From positions 59,329 through 123,328 of the forward strand of contig NZ_QYYD01000020.1 of NCBI RefSeq assembly GCF_003591005.1: a stretch of DNA of 64,000 nt, written 5' to 3'. This document shows positions 43,039 through 52,320 of this stretch, in pieces. The translations under genes were made by a program, and so were the position numbers. Source of the stretch: Rhodopseudomonas palustris. GTDB taxonomy: Bacteria > Pseudomonadota > Alphaproteobacteria > Rhizobiales > Xanthobacteraceae. Below the pieces are notes generated by a model. That model saw only the letters and a list, made by a program, of their open reading frames with translations, ran no database searches and was not told the origin of the DNA. Numbering within the stretch: the first letter of the stretch is position 1; every line of letters begins with the position of its first letter.

Positions 43039-44901
43039 TCAGATCTCGAGCTGGGTGCCGAGTTCGACGACGCGGTCGGTCGGAATCTTGAAGAACGTCG
43101 TCGCCCGGGTGGCATTCAGTGTCATGAAGGTGAACAGCCGCTCGCGCCACAGCGCCATGCCGGGATTGAGGCTCGGCACGAAGGTTTCGCGGCTGAGGAA
43201 GAACGAGGTCGACATCATGTTGAACTCGTGCCCGAACTGCTTGCACAGCGACAGCGCCGCCGGAACGTCGGGCGTCTGCATGAAACCGTAGCGGATGATC
43301 AGGCGATGGAAGCCGTCGCCGATATCGGTCATCAGCACCCGCTCGCTGTCGGGCACGTAGGGCGTTTCGGCGGTCATCACCGTCGTCAGCACGACGCGCT
43401 GATGGACGGTCTGATTGTGCTTGAGGTTGTGCAGCAGCGCCGGCGGTACGCCGTCCGTCGCGGCGGTCAGGAACACAGCCGTACCGCGGGCGCGCGACAC
43501 GTTCGGGCCGAGCGCGCGGATCACGACGTCGAGCGGCACCGCCTGCTTCTTCAGTTGCTTACGCACCAACGCGCGGCCGCGGCGCCAGGTGGTCAGCACC
43601 GTGAACGAGATGAAGCCGATGAACAGCGGAAACCAGCCGCCCTGCGCCACCTTGATGATGTTGGCGGCGAAGAACGCGAAGTCGACAGCGAGCAGCGTGC
43701 CCGCGACGACGATCACCAGCGCCATGTTCCAGCGCCACAGCAGCGCCATCACGAACGACACCAGAATGGTGTCGATCATCATCGTGCCGGTCACGGCGAT
43801 GCCATAGGCCGCGGCAAGATTGCTCGACGACTGGAAGCCGATCACCAGCGCCATCACCGCGATGTACAGGGTCCAGTTGGTGAACGGCACATAGATCTGG
43901 CCTGCCTCCTCACCTGAGGTATGCACGATGGTCATCCGCGGCAGCAGGCCGAGTTGGATCGCCTGCCGCGCCACGGAAAAGGCGCCGGAGATCACCGCCT
44001 GCGATGCGATCACGGTGGCCAGCGTCGCCAGCGCGACCATGGGCATCACCATCCATTCCGGGCCCATCCGGAAGAACGGGTTTTGAATCGCGGTCGGATG
44101 GGCGATCAGCAGCGCGCCCTGGCCGAAATAGTTCAGCATCAACGCTGGCAGCACCAGGCCGAACCACGCCAGCCGGATCGGAAATCGGCCGAAATGCCCC
44201 ATGTCGGTATACAGCGCCTCACCGCCGGTCACTGCCAGAACCACCGAGCCGAGCGCGTAGAAGCTCATCAGGGGATGGCGGATCACGAATTCGATGGCGT
44301 AGACCGGATTGATCGCCACCAGCACATCCGGCGAGCGGACGATGTGGGCGACGCCGAGCACCGCGAGCGTGACGAACCAAATCGTCATCACCGGCCCGAA
44401 CAATCGCCCAACCAGGCCGGTGCCGCGGGACTGGATCGCAAACAGCGCCGTCAGCACCACGGCGGTGATGGGCACGACATAAAGCTTGAGATCCGGCGTC
44501 ACGACCTCCAGGCCCTCGACGGCGCTGAGCACCGAGATCGCCGGGGTGATCATGCTGTCGCCGTAGAACAGCGCCGCGGCGATCACGCCCAGCATCATCA
44601 GCGGATAGTGCACCCGTCGGCCGCGTGTCAGTTCGGTGACCAGTGCCAGCAACGCCAGGCTGCCGCCCTCGCCGTGGTTGTCGGCCCGCATGATGATGAT
44701 CACGTATTTCACCGTGACCAGCAACATGACCGTCCAGAACACCAGCGACAGCACGCCGAAGATGTTCTCAGGTGTCACCGGGATCGGATGATGGCCGGCG
44801 AAGGTTTCCTTCAAAGCGTAAAGCGGGCTGGTGCCGATGTCGCCGAACACCACGCCGATCGTGCTGATCAGCAGGCCGGCGCGGGTCTTTTGCTGGCTCA
44901 T
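43039..44901 (-). CDS. kup: KUP-type potassium uptake transporter, second copy
   Basis: 620 residues with the same layout as the copy at 21681-23582: [20 protein letters not shown] at the N-terminus, [39 protein letters not shown] and a C-terminal cytoplasmic domain ending [10 protein letters not shown]. The two paralogues share most core motifs but differ in the N-terminal extension and loops, so this is an old duplication and not a recent one. ATG 44901 follows AGAGGGCGAG. No DUF169 gene follows this copy; it is convergent with the CPBP-like gene. Confidence 0.96.
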   Translation of the reverse strand: MSQQKTRAGLLISTIGVVFGDIGTSPLYALKETFAGHHPIPVTPENIFGVLSLVFWTVMLLVTVKYVIIIMRADNHGEGGSLALLALVTELTRGRRVHYPLMMLGVIAAALFYGDSMITPAISVLSAVEGLEVVTPDLKLYVVPITAVVLTALFAIQSRGTGLVGRLFGPVMTIWFVTLAVLGVAHIVRSPDVLVAINPVYAIEFVIRHPLMSFYALGSVVLAVTGGEALYTDMGHFGRFPIRLAWFGLVLPALMLNYFGQGALLIAHPTAIQNPFFRMGPEWMVMPMVALATLATVIASQAVISGAFSVARQAIQLGLLPRMTIVHTSGEEAGQIYVPFTNWTLYIAVMALVIGFQSSSNLAAAYGIAVTGTMMIDTILVSFVMALLWRWNMALVIVVAGTLLAVDFAFFAANIIKVAQGGWFPLFIGFISFTVLTTWRRGRALVRKQLKKQAVPLDVVIRALGPNVSRARGTAVFLTAATDGVPPALLHNLKHNQTVHQRVVLTTVMTAETPYVPDSERVLMTDIGDGFHRLIIRYGFMQTPDVPAALSLCKQFGHEFNMMSTSFFLSRETFVPSLNPGMALWRERLFTFMTLNATRATTFFKIPTDRVVELGTQLEI

Positions 44902-45183
44902 GACTCGCCCTCTGGCACGATCAGCCGTTCGGCGGGGGCGCAGGACGCGGGCCGGACGTTTTCGGCACCGCAATCCGAATAGCGCGCCGGCCAAGCCAGT
45001 CGGCCGGCGTGCGATACCGATCCCGCGTTTTTATTCATAGCGGCCGCGCTCTGTTGTTGACCTGGATCAGACGGTGCCGGCTCGTCAGGCGGCTCTGCCG
45101 ACTGCCAAGGCGGTCATCCCGATGCCTCGCTCGTAGATTTTCAAGTCAGGACGGAATGCCCCGGAGAGGTCGCCCCCAACGTC

Positions 45184-46014
45184 CTAGAAGCACAGATTGG
45201 TCACAAGCTTCCCCTGCTTGTCCTTGATCGCATAGGGGCAATCGGCCCGCTTCAACGCCGCCGCCGCATCGGCGTTGCCGAGGGCGGCAGCCTTTTCGTA
45301 AAAACCTTTGGCGGCGCCGGCATCCTTCGGCCCGCCGCGTCCGGCCTGAGCGAACGCGCCCATCCGCTCCAGTGCGCCGGGATGCCCTTGCGCCGCCGCT
45401 TTGTCAAACAGCGCCCGTGCGGCAACGTCGTCCTTCGGGCCCCCGATGCCTTCTGCCAGCATCATGCCGAGCTGATACTGGGCCTCGGCATTGGTTTCTG
45501 CCCCTTTGGCCAGCAATGCCCGAGTTTTGGCCGGGTCGGACGCCCCTCCGCCGAGCGCAGCGAGATTGCTGACACCGCGCGGATTGCCCGCTTCCGCCGC
45601 TTTCGCGAACAGTTGCCGCGCCTGCGCCTCGTCTTTGGCAACCCCCACGCCGGTTGCATAGGCGACGCCGAGTTCGACCATCGCCGAGGTGCTGCCCTTC
45701 GCGGACGCCTTGCGGAACGCCGCGATCGCCTCTGCCTGCTGTTGGTTCGCAGCAAAGGCGCGTCCGAGAGCATACATCGCGCGACGGGATCCGGCTGATG
45801 CCGTGCGGCAATATTTGATTGCGGTCTCGACGTCGCCGGCCGCGATCTCTGCCACGCCTTTGATGCTCGCCGGCTTGTCGGGGTCGGCCGGATCGGCGGC
45901 GATCCGGTCGCACAGCACCAGATCTGCGGATTGTGCCAGCACCGCGGAAGCCGAGACCGCCAGCACCAGGGTCGGCATCGCCAAGCATCGCGCCAACGCG
46001 CGCCATATCGTCAT
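45184..46014 (-). CDS. secreted Sel1-like repeat protein
   Basis: 276 residues. A signal peptide (ending SASAVLAQ) is followed by a conserved cysteine ([11 protein letters not shown]). A series of about five Sel1-like TPR units then follows, for example [33 protein letters not shown] and [32 protein letters not shown]. The C-terminus has the pair [18 protein letters not shown], a likely disulfide. Sel1 repeats mediate protein-protein contacts, so this is probably a periplasmic adaptor. ATG 46014 fits the signal peptide. Confidence 0.88.
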   Translation of the reverse strand: MTIWRALARCLAMPTLVLAVSASAVLAQSADLVLCDRIAADPADPDKPASIKGVAEIAAGDVETAIKYCRTASAGSRRAMYALGRAFAANQQQAEAIAAFRKASAKGSTSAMVELGVAYATGVGVAKDEAQARQLFAKAAEAGNPRGVSNLAALGGGASDPAKTRALLAKGAETNAEAQYQLGMMLAEGIGGPKDDVAARALFDKAAAQGHPGALERMGAFAQAGRGGPKDAGAAKGFYEKAAALGNADAAAALKRADCPYAIKDKQGKLVTNLCF

Positions 46015-46149
46015 CGTCGTCCCACCGTCCCTCGGCACCCCTGTCGCCGCCGCGGCAATCTAGCCGGATCGCCGACAGGCTTCAAACCGGACGCCCGCTG
46101 CAATGCATTTTGAATGCAAAGCTTCGAACGATCTCCACTACGAATTGCG

Positions 46150-46174
46150 GGAACCATGGACGACGCTCCCCGTT
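46150..46174 (+). promoter_or_regulatory. EcfG-type general stress promoter
   Basis: GGAAC (46150-46154), a 16-base spacer and CGTT (46171-46174) match the sigma-EcfG consensus (GGAAC-N16/17-CGTT) of alphaproteobacteria. It lies 32 bases before the DUF1328 gene's ATG. Confidence 0.75.
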
Positions 46175-46205
46175 CAAGCAGCATAATTTGACGAGGAACA
46201 CATCG

Positions 46206-46379
46206 ATGACGATCTTGAAATGGGCCCTGATCTTCCTGGTGATCTCGGTCATAGCCGGAATCTTCGGCTTCACCGGAATCTCGGCCGCGTCCGCTGATGT
46301 CGCGCGGATCCTTTTTTATATCTTTGTGGTGATCTTCATCGTGCTGCTCATTTTGGGCTTCACGATTTTCAGGGCCTAG
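46206..46379 (+). CDS. DUF1328 small membrane protein (UPF0391)
   Basis: 57 residues forming two hydrophobic helices: [20 protein letters not shown] and [20 protein letters not shown], joined by the conserved [12 protein letters not shown] turn. This is the DUF1328/YtjA pattern. GAGGAA precedes the ATG at ideal spacing. An EcfG-type promoter is visible immediately upstream, so expression in general stress is predicted. Many alphaproteobacterial DUF1328 genes belong to the PhyR-EcfG stress regulon. Molecular function unknown. Confidence 0.93.
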   Translation: MTILKWALIFLVISVIAGIFGFTGISAASADVARILFYIFVVIFIVLLILGFTIFRA

Positions 46380-46605
46380 CGCATCAAATCGTAGTGCACA
46401 CCATATCGACCTCATGCTCCGCCCCGGCTTGCGTGGCGGAGCATCGCTAAGGACGGACACCTTCGATCACTCGAGCTACCACAGTTTGATCTGCCGCAAC
46501 CACGACTGATCAATTTCGACCAAGGTAATAGGCGCAAGCGCCGATTCCATATTGCATTGCAGCATCGGCTCAACTACGTATCGCAGCAAGCAATCGGGGC
46601 GTGTC

Positions 46606-46905
46606 ATGAGCGGCGAAGACTGGAATACGAAGTATGGGGTGCGGCGGGTGCGACGCGATCCTCCGACCTTGGAGGAAGCGATCTTCGCCGCCATGGGCAT
46701 CACCGACGACGTCGAGTCGCAGGCCGAGATCGCTGCTTCGCTGATGGGCTTGCCGATTGAACAGGTGCAGGGCGAAGTGCGCAAGGCCAGTCGCGCCGCC
46801 GCGCGCACGACCCGCGTGATCACCGGCGAGCAAGGCAGCCAGCGCTCGGTCGTGGTCGAGCGCCGCGTCTCCCGCCGCATCGTCGGTAACGACAAGCGAA
46901 TCTGA
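46606..46905 (+). CDS. small conserved hypothetical protein
   Basis: 99 residues, soluble, with a basic N-terminus (NTKYGVRRVRRDPPTLEEAI) and C-terminus (RSVVVERRVSRRIVGNDKR). The middle is helical and rich in Ala/Glu (AAMGITDDVESQAEIAASLM). ATG 46606 follows GGGGCG. The high charge and small size suggest nucleic-acid or protein binding, but no known domain is visible. A bidirectional hairpin downstream separates it from the convergent GNAT gene. Confidence 0.68.
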   Translation: MSGEDWNTKYGVRRVRRDPPTLEEAIFAAMGITDDVESQAEIAASLMGLPIEQVQGEVRKASRAAARTTRVITGEQGSQRSVVVERRVSRRIVGNDKRI

Positions 46906-46972
46906 GCGCGAAGTCGCGCGCGCCGATCGCTGCGCCGACGAACTGCCTTATCATCGACCAGACGAAAACAAC

Positions 46973-47006
46973 GCCGCGGGCTGCGAGCCGCGGCGGCACT
47001 GTTTTT
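46973..47006. terminator. GC-rich hairpin between convergent genes
   Basis: GCCGCGG paired with CCGCGGC over an eight-base loop, with a short T-run (GTTTTT) beginning six bases later on the plus strand and a weaker one on the minus strand. It lies between the 99-residue protein gene and the GNAT gene, so it may serve both. Confidence 0.55.
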
Positions 47007-47032
47007 GGAAACTGCTCAGGTCGGCCGTCGGC

Positions 47033-47653
47033 TTATGCCGCGCGGCCGAGCCCCGACATTCTCAGGAACAGGTTCCAGCACGCCTGATTGAAATCGATCA
47101 GCGCGCTCGCGGCCCCGGCCGGAATCTCGATCGTCGGCGCGTTGGCCGTCGATGCGTCCTGGTTGAGGTCGATCGTGCCGGTCGACTCGCCCTGACGGAA
47201 GGTCAGATGAGCGCCGAACTTGTTGGCCAGCGCGCGCATCGCCTGGTTCTGCGCGCCCGTCGTGATGCGCAGGTTTTCGTAGCCGAGCGACCGAGCAACT
47301 TCCATCAGCTGCCTGAACAGGATGCTGCCGATCCCCTTGCGGCGCAGATGCGCTTCGACGCTGAATGCGATTTCGGGCAGCCGGTCGGTCGACGAATCCG
47401 GCTGATGCAGTTCGGCCGCCGCGTGCACCGCGCCGTCCTCGCCGAAAAACGCGATGATGATGGTGCCGTCGCCACCGCACTTCCTGGCATAGCGATCGAT
47501 GAAGCCCTCATCTGCATAGCCATTGAAGCGATCGCGCCGGCTCTCCGCATCCAGCCGCAGCAGATGGTCTCTCAGCAACGGCAGCTCCTGGTTGATCAGC
47601 GACCTGATCGTCCCTTTGGACCCGGTGAGATCGGCGATGAGAGCGTCGTACAT
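47033..47653 (-). CDS. GNAT family N-acetyltransferase
   Basis: 206 residues. The acetyl-CoA binding core is seen in IAFSVEAHLRRKGIGSILFRQL (about 94-115, with the R/Q-x-x-G-x-G/A element RRKGIG) and the following helix and strand ARSLGYENLRITTGAQNQAM. The N-terminal segment (LRLDAESRRDRFNGYADEGF) is like that of GNATs often found in Bradyrhizobium stress loci. The C-terminal 50 residues are an extension of unknown role. AGGAGAT precedes the ATG. Substrate unknown. Confidence 0.9.
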   Translation of the reverse strand: MYDALIADLTGSKGTIRSLINQELPLLRDHLLRLDAESRRDRFNGYADEGFIDRYARKCGGDGTIIIAFFGEDGAVHAAAELHQPDSSTDRLPEIAFSVEAHLRRKGIGSILFRQLMEVARSLGYENLRITTGAQNQAMRALANKFGAHLTFRQGESTGTIDLNQDASTANAPTIEIPAGAASALIDFNQACWNLFLRMSGLGRAA

Positions 47654-47916
47654 AGTTCATCTCCTTTGGGGGGACGACCCTCAAGGAGGCGTTCGATTCC
47701 CTAGACCAAAGATATATTGTGCAGCGCACAATAATATTCAAGATCAAATGGCGTCGCACCAGCGGACGACTGGCCTTCGGCCACCCAAACGTTGCTAAAT
47801 CCTCTTAAATTCAAGCTGCTTAACAAACTTTGAGCGAGCGCAAACATGCGCCCGGATGGGTGTCGTTGCACCGCACTCTAGGGATGTTACGGAGGTCGAG
47901 ATCGGCGCTGGCGGTA

Positions 47917-48318
47917 TCAAAGAACCATTTGCGTCTGCATCACCAGAGCGACCAGACGCCCGTCCTCTGTTTCGATGCGGGTCTGCCAGACCTGAGTCCG
48001 CTTGCCGCGGTGCACCGGCGTCGCGATCGCCCGAACTGTGCTGCCAACCTTCGCCGCCGCCACGAAATTGGTCTTGCTCTCCAGCGTGGTCGTGCCCTTG
48101 GCGTCGGGTGGCAGGTTGATGAAGGTCGCGGTCGCGCCCACCGTGTCGGCCAGCGCCATCACGGCGCCGCCATGGATCGCATCGCCGAGCGTACACAGAT
48201 CCGGACGCACCAGCATGCTGGCCACCACCCGCTCCGGCTCCGCCTCGATGAACTCCACGCCCATCAGCACCGCAAACGGCAGCGGCCGCGACTTGATCAT
48301 CTCGAGCGGCGTCATCAT
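47917..48318 (-). CDS. PaaI-family thioesterase
   Basis: 133 residues of the hotdog fold. The canonical catalytic motif is present: LGDAIHGGAVMALADTVGATA (HGG plus the Asp in ADT). The strand TTLESKTNFVAAAKVG follows. Unlike the paralogue at 7304-7732, the HGG is intact. A perfect AGGAGGT abuts the ATG at 48318, so the second ATG (48315) may be the true start, with a more normal spacing. It probably hydrolyses medium-chain or aromatic acyl-CoA. The deacylase gene lies upstream on the same strand. Confidence 0.9.
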   Translation of the reverse strand: MMTPLEMIKSRPLPFAVLMGVEFIEAEPERVVASMLVRPDLCTLGDAIHGGAVMALADTVGATATFINLPPDAKGTTTLESKTNFVAAAKVGSTVRAIATPVHRGKRTQVWQTRIETEDGRLVALVMQTQMVL

Positions 48319-48414
48319 ACCTCCTGTCGGCCCGCGTCTGGCGCGCGGGCTCTTGAGCGTTGCGGCCGGCCGCCAGCCTAGCCGCCGGCCGGCGATCGGC
48401 AATGACCTCGCAGG

Positions 48415-49698
48415 TTATTGCGCCGGCTCGACGCCGCACCATTCGGCGATGAACAGTGCGGTCGCCTTGGTCGACTGCCGCAGCGAGTCGAGATCGATAT
48501 ATTCGTTGAAGCCGTGCATCGCTGCGCCGCTGGCGCCGAAGCACAGGCTAGGGATATTGTAGTTCAGCCCGTAGAAGCGGGTGTCGGTGAGCGCGGTGAA
48601 CACCAGGTCGGGGGTCGTTCCGCCATACACCGCGTCGTAGGCCTTGCCGAACGCCGCCTCCGGCTCCGCCGAGTTGGTGAGCTCATAGCCTTCCGATAGA
48701 AAGCCCGACCATTCCACCTGCGGCGGGTTGTTGGACAGGAAGCGGTGATCGCGCGATGCCGCCGCGACGCACGCCAGGATCTCGGCTTGATGATCGGCGA
48801 TCGACCAGCCCGGCAGCACCGCGATCCGGCAATCGACGTCACACCAGGCCGGCACGCTCGACGCCCAATCACCACCCTTGATGATTCCCGGATTGAAGTT
48901 GATCGGATGCGTCAGCGTCTTGAAATGGGTGTCGCTGGCGGCGCGGCGATTCCATTCTTCCTCGAGTTTGCCGAGCGCTTCGATCAGGTGATAGGCGGCG
49001 GTGATGGCGTTGGAGCCGGAGCCAGCGGTCGCGACATGCACCGGATGGCCGCGCACCTTCAGCCGAAACCAGATCACGCCGACCTGCGAGCGCACCATCT
49101 TGGCGCCGGTCGGCTCGGGGATGAAGCACGCATCGGCGCGGTAGCCGCGCTGCAGCGTCGACAGCGCGCCGACGCCGGTGCTTTCCTCCTCGATCACCGA
49201 CTGGAAGTGAATGCGTCCGGTCGGCCGCAGCCCCGCGGCCTTGATGGCGTCGAGCGCATAGAGGGCCCCGATCGTGCCCGACTTCATGTCGCAGGCGCCG
49301 CGGCCGTACATCTTGCCGTCCTTCACCACCGGATCGAACGGCGGCGTGTCCCACATGTCGAGCGGTCCGGCCGGCACCACGTCGCAATGCCCTTGCAGGA
49401 TCAGCGAGCGGCCGCTGGCATTTGCCGGCCGATAGGTGCCGACGACGGTGCGGGCCTTGGAGAAATCGTGCTCGATCGGACCGAAGCCGCGCAGATCCTT
49501 GAGCTCATCGACGTCGATATGCCAATCGTCGACTTCGTAGCCGCGTTGCCGAAGCAAGTCGCCGATCATGTCCTGGCAAGGCCCCTCGGCGCCGCGCGTG
49601 CTCGGGATCGCGACGAAGTCTCGGGTGGTGGCCAGCTGGGCATCGAAGCCGGCATCGACGGCGTCAAGGATTCGGCGTTGGAGTTCATTGACGCTCAT
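48415..49698 (-). CDS. M20 family deacylase (ArgE/DapE-like)
   Basis: 427-residue zinc aminoacylase or deacetylase. The first metal ligand is in LQGHCDVVP, the bridging Asp in MYGRGACDMKSG, and the catalytic acid pair in VIEEESTG. The dimerisation (lid) domain is in the middle, and the final His ligand lies in SGAAMHGFNEYIDL. The layout is that of the ArgE/DapE class, members of which act on acetylated amino acids or N-formyl derivatives. The substrate is not evident. It is followed by the thioesterase gene 96 bases downstream. Confidence 0.93.
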   Translation of the reverse strand: MSVNELQRRILDAVDAGFDAQLATTRDFVAIPSTRGAEGPCQDMIGDLLRQRGYEVDDWHIDVDELKDLRGFGPIEHDFSKARTVVGTYRPANASGRSLILQGHCDVVPAGPLDMWDTPPFDPVVKDGKMYGRGACDMKSGTIGALYALDAIKAAGLRPTGRIHFQSVIEEESTGVGALSTLQRGYRADACFIPEPTGAKMVRSQVGVIWFRLKVRGHPVHVATAGSGSNAITAAYHLIEALGKLEEEWNRRAASDTHFKTLTHPINFNPGIIKGGDWASSVPAWCDVDCRIAVLPGWSIADHQAEILACVAAASRDHRFLSNNPPQVEWSGFLSEGYELTNSAEPEAAFGKAYDAVYGGTTPDLVFTALTDTRFYGLNYNIPSLCFGASGAAMHGFNEYIDLDSLRQSTKATALFIAEWCGVEPAQ

Positions 49699-49826
49699 TC
49701 GACGACGGCTCCGTTGCTGGTGTCTGGTCTTGCGGTGTGATCAAACCACAGATCGCCAGAATTGCCAGACAGTTTGACGGCCTCGCGAATCAGGCCACGT
49801 TGTGCGCGGCGTATGAAGGAGCTCAC

Positions 49827-50078
49827 ATGACCGACGTTCGTGCTGGCTGGCCATGGCTGGTGGTCGGCGTATTGGCCGCAACGTCGCTGGCGACGGCGGC
49901 GGTTGCGCAGCAGCAGACGGTGTCGCGCGAGCAGGACATCGCCGAGTTGCGGTTGGGTCAGAAGATCCTGGTCGATGACGGGTCCTGCCCGACCGGCCAG
50001 GTCCTGGAAGTGACCGGCGCCAATCTTACGGCCAACGGCGTGACCCGCGTCCGCAAATGCGTGCCGCGGCGGCGCTGA
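49827..50078 (+). CDS. small secreted hypothetical protein with a Cys pair
   Basis: 83 residues. A signal peptide (LVVGVLAATSLATAAVAQ) is followed by a compact region, LRLGQKILVDDGSCPTGQVL, a Cys, and the ending VTRVRKCVPRRR. Two cysteines could form a disulfide. AAGGAG lies six bases before the ATG. The pattern recurs in Bradyrhizobium-group proteins as I recall (a DUF of unknown function), but I cannot name it with confidence. It is convergent with the small secreted protein pair at 50113-50725. Confidence 0.73.
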   Translation: MTDVRAGWPWLVVGVLAATSLATAAVAQQQTVSREQDIAELRLGQKILVDDGSCPTGQVLEVTGANLTANGVTRVRKCVPRRR

Positions 50079-50112
50079 GCCATCTAGCCGATCGGAAGCA
50101 GGCCGTGCCGAT

Positions 50113-50541
50113 CTAGCGTTGCAAGTCGGTGCGGTCGCCGACCGGTTGCTCGGCCGGGTCGAACATGCATTGCAGCGCCGGCTTGGCGATCTGGCTGAAG
50201 GTGGCGCTGATCTGCGCCTGCTTGGCCGGCGGGATCCATTCGACTTCGATAGTCGGTACGCCGCGCTCGCGCATTCCGCGCAGCAAGGCTTCGCGCAAAT
50301 CGCTGTCCTGCACCGCCGCGGCGGCGTGATCATGCAGGCAGCCGCAGACCGCGACGGGATGCGCCCAACGTCCGGACATATGCGAAGTGCATTGGCGGAT
50401 GAAGTCCATCCGCGCATCCGGAAGATTCCACAGCGAACGCGCCTGCGCCTGAGCGCCGCTTTCGGCGGCGAGCAGCAGACCGACGGCAATAAGCAAAAGA
50501 CGGTACAATGTCGGCAACCGACCGATCAGAGAGTGGCTCAC
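50113..50541 (-). CDS. secreted protein of unknown function (small operon, gene 2)
   Basis: 142 residues starting at GTG 50541, ten bases after the stop of the preceding small gene. The signal peptide region (LYRLLLIAVGLLLAAESGAQAQA) is followed by a soluble domain with RQCTSHMSG, VAVCGCLHDHAA and ALQCMFDPAEQP. Four cysteines, one in a Cys-Gly-Cys, suggest disulfide or metal binding. The GTG start is inferred from the signal peptide and the close spacing; an in-frame extension to 50703 would run through the upstream gene. Family not recognised. Confidence 0.68.
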   Translation of the reverse strand: MSHSLIGRLPTLYRLLLIAVGLLLAAESGAQAQARSLWNLPDARMDFIRQCTSHMSGRWAHPVAVCGCLHDHAAAAVQDSDLREALLRGMRERGVPTIEVEWIPPAKQAQISATFSQIAKPALQCMFDPAEQPVGDRTDLQR

Positions 50542-50551
50542 CTCAACGCGC

Positions 50552-50725
50552 TCACTTCGCCGCGCAAGTGAACGAGATTGCGTCCGGCATGCTGTGCGCA
50601 TCGGCAAGCGTCGTGTCCAAATAGGTGAACGTTCCAATCCCCGGCAGGCTTCCTTCCGACGACCCCGCAACCGAGGCGCCCGCAAACAGAAAGGCGCAGG
50701 CAAGGATCAGGCTCTTGGCTCGCAT
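50552..50725 (-). CDS. 57-residue secreted protein (small operon, gene 1)
   Basis: A signal peptide (MRAKSLILACAFLFAGASVAG) followed by a 35-residue mature part ending ISFTCAAK, with a single cysteine. It is short, but the frame is closely coupled to the next secreted protein gene, which starts ten bases downstream. CGGAGACGC precedes the ATG. Function unknown. The longer frame to 50809 is not favoured. Confidence 0.6.
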   Translation of the reverse strand: MRAKSLILACAFLFAGASVAGSSEGSLPGIGTFTYLDTTLADAHSMPDAISFTCAAK

Positions 50726-51272
50726 GGAGTGCGTCTCCGACTCAGTCCCGGCAGCTCGGCTGCCCTGTTGCTGGACTGATAGACGCCCGATGTTTCGCTG
50801 CCGCTGCACGCGCGCGGAAAATGGTTTCTTTGGAACCGAAATGTTTCGTCGCTTCGCTCGTCAACGAAACACGGACGAAACATCGAGAGGCCAATGTGGC
50901 TCGCTGACTGATAGCGCTGTGCCGTCCAAGGAACGAGAGCGATGACATCAATTTGTCATTCCCTCGCGCTAATCGAGGCGGGGTGAGCGGATTTCCACTA
51001 TCAGGTCCGCCTCGCGTCGACCTTGGACCGGACATGCAAGATTATATTAAACTTGTTGGCATCAAAGGCTTGGTCTGAGCAAGCATCGGCCGCTACAGAG
51101 CTGCATCAGGATGCGGACGGCACATCAGCGCTGAGTGCGCAGCTTGGGTGAAGCTCATCTGCCGAGCGGATGCGAGCCCCCAGTGTCCGGGCGTCCTGGC
51201 TACCCAGCATCGGCTTAATGCAACGATTTCATGTGCTGTGCGTTTTTATTGATATCGTGGAGGAACAAAAGA
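50726..51272. other. 547-base intergenic region with inverted repeats
   Basis: No gene is supported. The word TGTTTCG and its complement CGAAACA occur several times in 50785-50885, including a 10-base inverted pair, ATGTTTCGTC (50840-50849) and GACGAAACAT (50873-50882). A second palindrome, ATGACA-TCAATT-TGTCAT, lies at 50941-50958. These may be operators. Promoters for the divergent genes on each side must also be here. Confidence 0.5.
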
Positions 51273-51494
51273 ATGAGCAGCGAGGCACGCGTGTCGGCCT
51301 CAACGGCGGATCGTCAGAAGGTCGCCACAATTATTGCTTCAAGGCCGGTGCGGCAGGCCGGCGTGACCGGCGAAATGGCTCTGCAGAACCTGTTCGGTCA
51401 TCCCGCCACACAGTCGTTCCAGCAGGGGCTGGTGCGGCTGGTCGGCCACCGGGCGCCCATAGGTCCCGGCACCCCCGGCCGCGCATCGACCTGA
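51273..51494 (+). CDS. short protein gene with strong ribosome binding site and own terminator
   Basis: 73 residues, starting MSSEARVSASTADRQKVATI. GGAGGAAC lies seven bases before the ATG, and a textbook intrinsic terminator begins 18 bases after the stop. The two signals frame this coding region well even though it matches no family I know. The sequence is moderately basic with a C-terminal Gly/Pro tail, and has no signal peptide. Another frame (51170-51508) overlaps it without a ribosome binding site. Confidence 0.65.
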   Translation: MSSEARVSASTADRQKVATIIASRPVRQAGVTGEMALQNLFGHPATQSFQQGLVRLVGHRAPIGPGTPGRAST

Positions 51495-51511
51495 TCTCCA
51501 ATAGATGAAAC

Positions 51512-51543
51512 CAAAGGAGCGACCGGCTGGTCGCTCCTTTTTT
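51512..51543 (+). terminator. intrinsic terminator
   Basis: The stem GGAGCGACC/GGTCGCTCC with a GGCT loop is followed by six T on the plus strand. It ends the short gene at 51273-51494; on the minus strand the T-run is weak. Confidence 0.92.
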
Positions 51544-51563
51544 GCCGCGGCGGTCGCGAGCTG

Positions 51564-52112
51564 TTACTTGAAGAAGTCGCCGCACTTCTGCACAGCCTGA
51601 TCGGCGGCGCCCCACGGCATGATCGGGACCGACGAGGTCGAGTTCTTTGGCGAACCTTCGATCAGCCGGTCCGAGTACACCATGTAGACCAGCACGTTGC
51701 GCTTGGCGTCGCAGCCGCGGACGATCTGCATCTTCTTGAAGAACATCGACCGTCGCTTGCTGAACATGTCGTCGGCTTGCGTAAGCTTCTCCTTGAATCG
51801 GATCGGTCCGATCTGCCGGCAAGCCAGCGAGATGTCCGAGACTTCTTCCGCAAGTCCCAGCCATCCCTTGAAGCCGCCCTTTTCCGGCACCGTGAAGTGG
51901 CAGGCAACGCCCTCGATTTCGGGGTCGTCTATGCCGTAGGTGGCGAGCTTGTCGTTAGGGCTGAGCAGCTTGAACACCGTCGAGCGGCGGAACACCAGAT
52001 CCGGGTCCTCCGCAGCCTGGGCCGAAGCGCAGGCAAGACCTGTCAGCACGAGACCAGCGAGAACGACGGACTTCAGGCGATTGGAAAGCGTAGGGGTGTG
52101 ACGACGTGTCAT
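51564..52112 (-). CDS. creA: CreA family periplasmic protein
   Basis: 182 residues. The signal peptide ends at SAQA-A near residue 33. The conserved CreA body follows: VFRRSTVFKLLSPNDKLATYG, DPEIEGVACHFTVPEKGG, SLACRQIGPI, and a C-terminus with the aromatic end KCGDFFK. Cysteines in VACHF, LACRQ, RGCDA and QKCGD are spaced for two disulfides. CreA is widespread and its function unknown. CGGAGATT precedes the ATG. Confidence 0.93.
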   Translation of the reverse strand: MTRRHTPTLSNRLKSVVLAGLVLTGLACASAQAAEDPDLVFRRSTVFKLLSPNDKLATYGIDDPEIEGVACHFTVPEKGGFKGWLGLAEEVSDISLACRQIGPIRFKEKLTQADDMFSKRRSMFFKKMQIVRGCDAKRNVLVYMVYSDRLIEGSPKNSTSSVPIMPWGAADQAVQKCGDFFK

Positions 52113-52320
52113 CCGAATCTCCGTAAGAATCTGCCAGCCATGTGGGGATCAACAAACGTTGTGAAAGATGCCAGCGCACTTCGACTCTCGTTTAACTCGC
52201 CGTGAAGCTTTTTTGTTAGGCTTTCCGCGAGCGCGCGAGCACTACCGCGCCGGCGATGGTGAACGCATCTTAGGCTTGCGACACTAAATCTGAAATTCGT
52301 TCGAGAGTTGGGGACCCCGC

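Noticed and set aside
51170..51508. A 112-codon frame overlapping the short gene at 51273-51494
   Set aside because: It lacks a ribosome binding site, whereas the 73-codon frame has a strong one.
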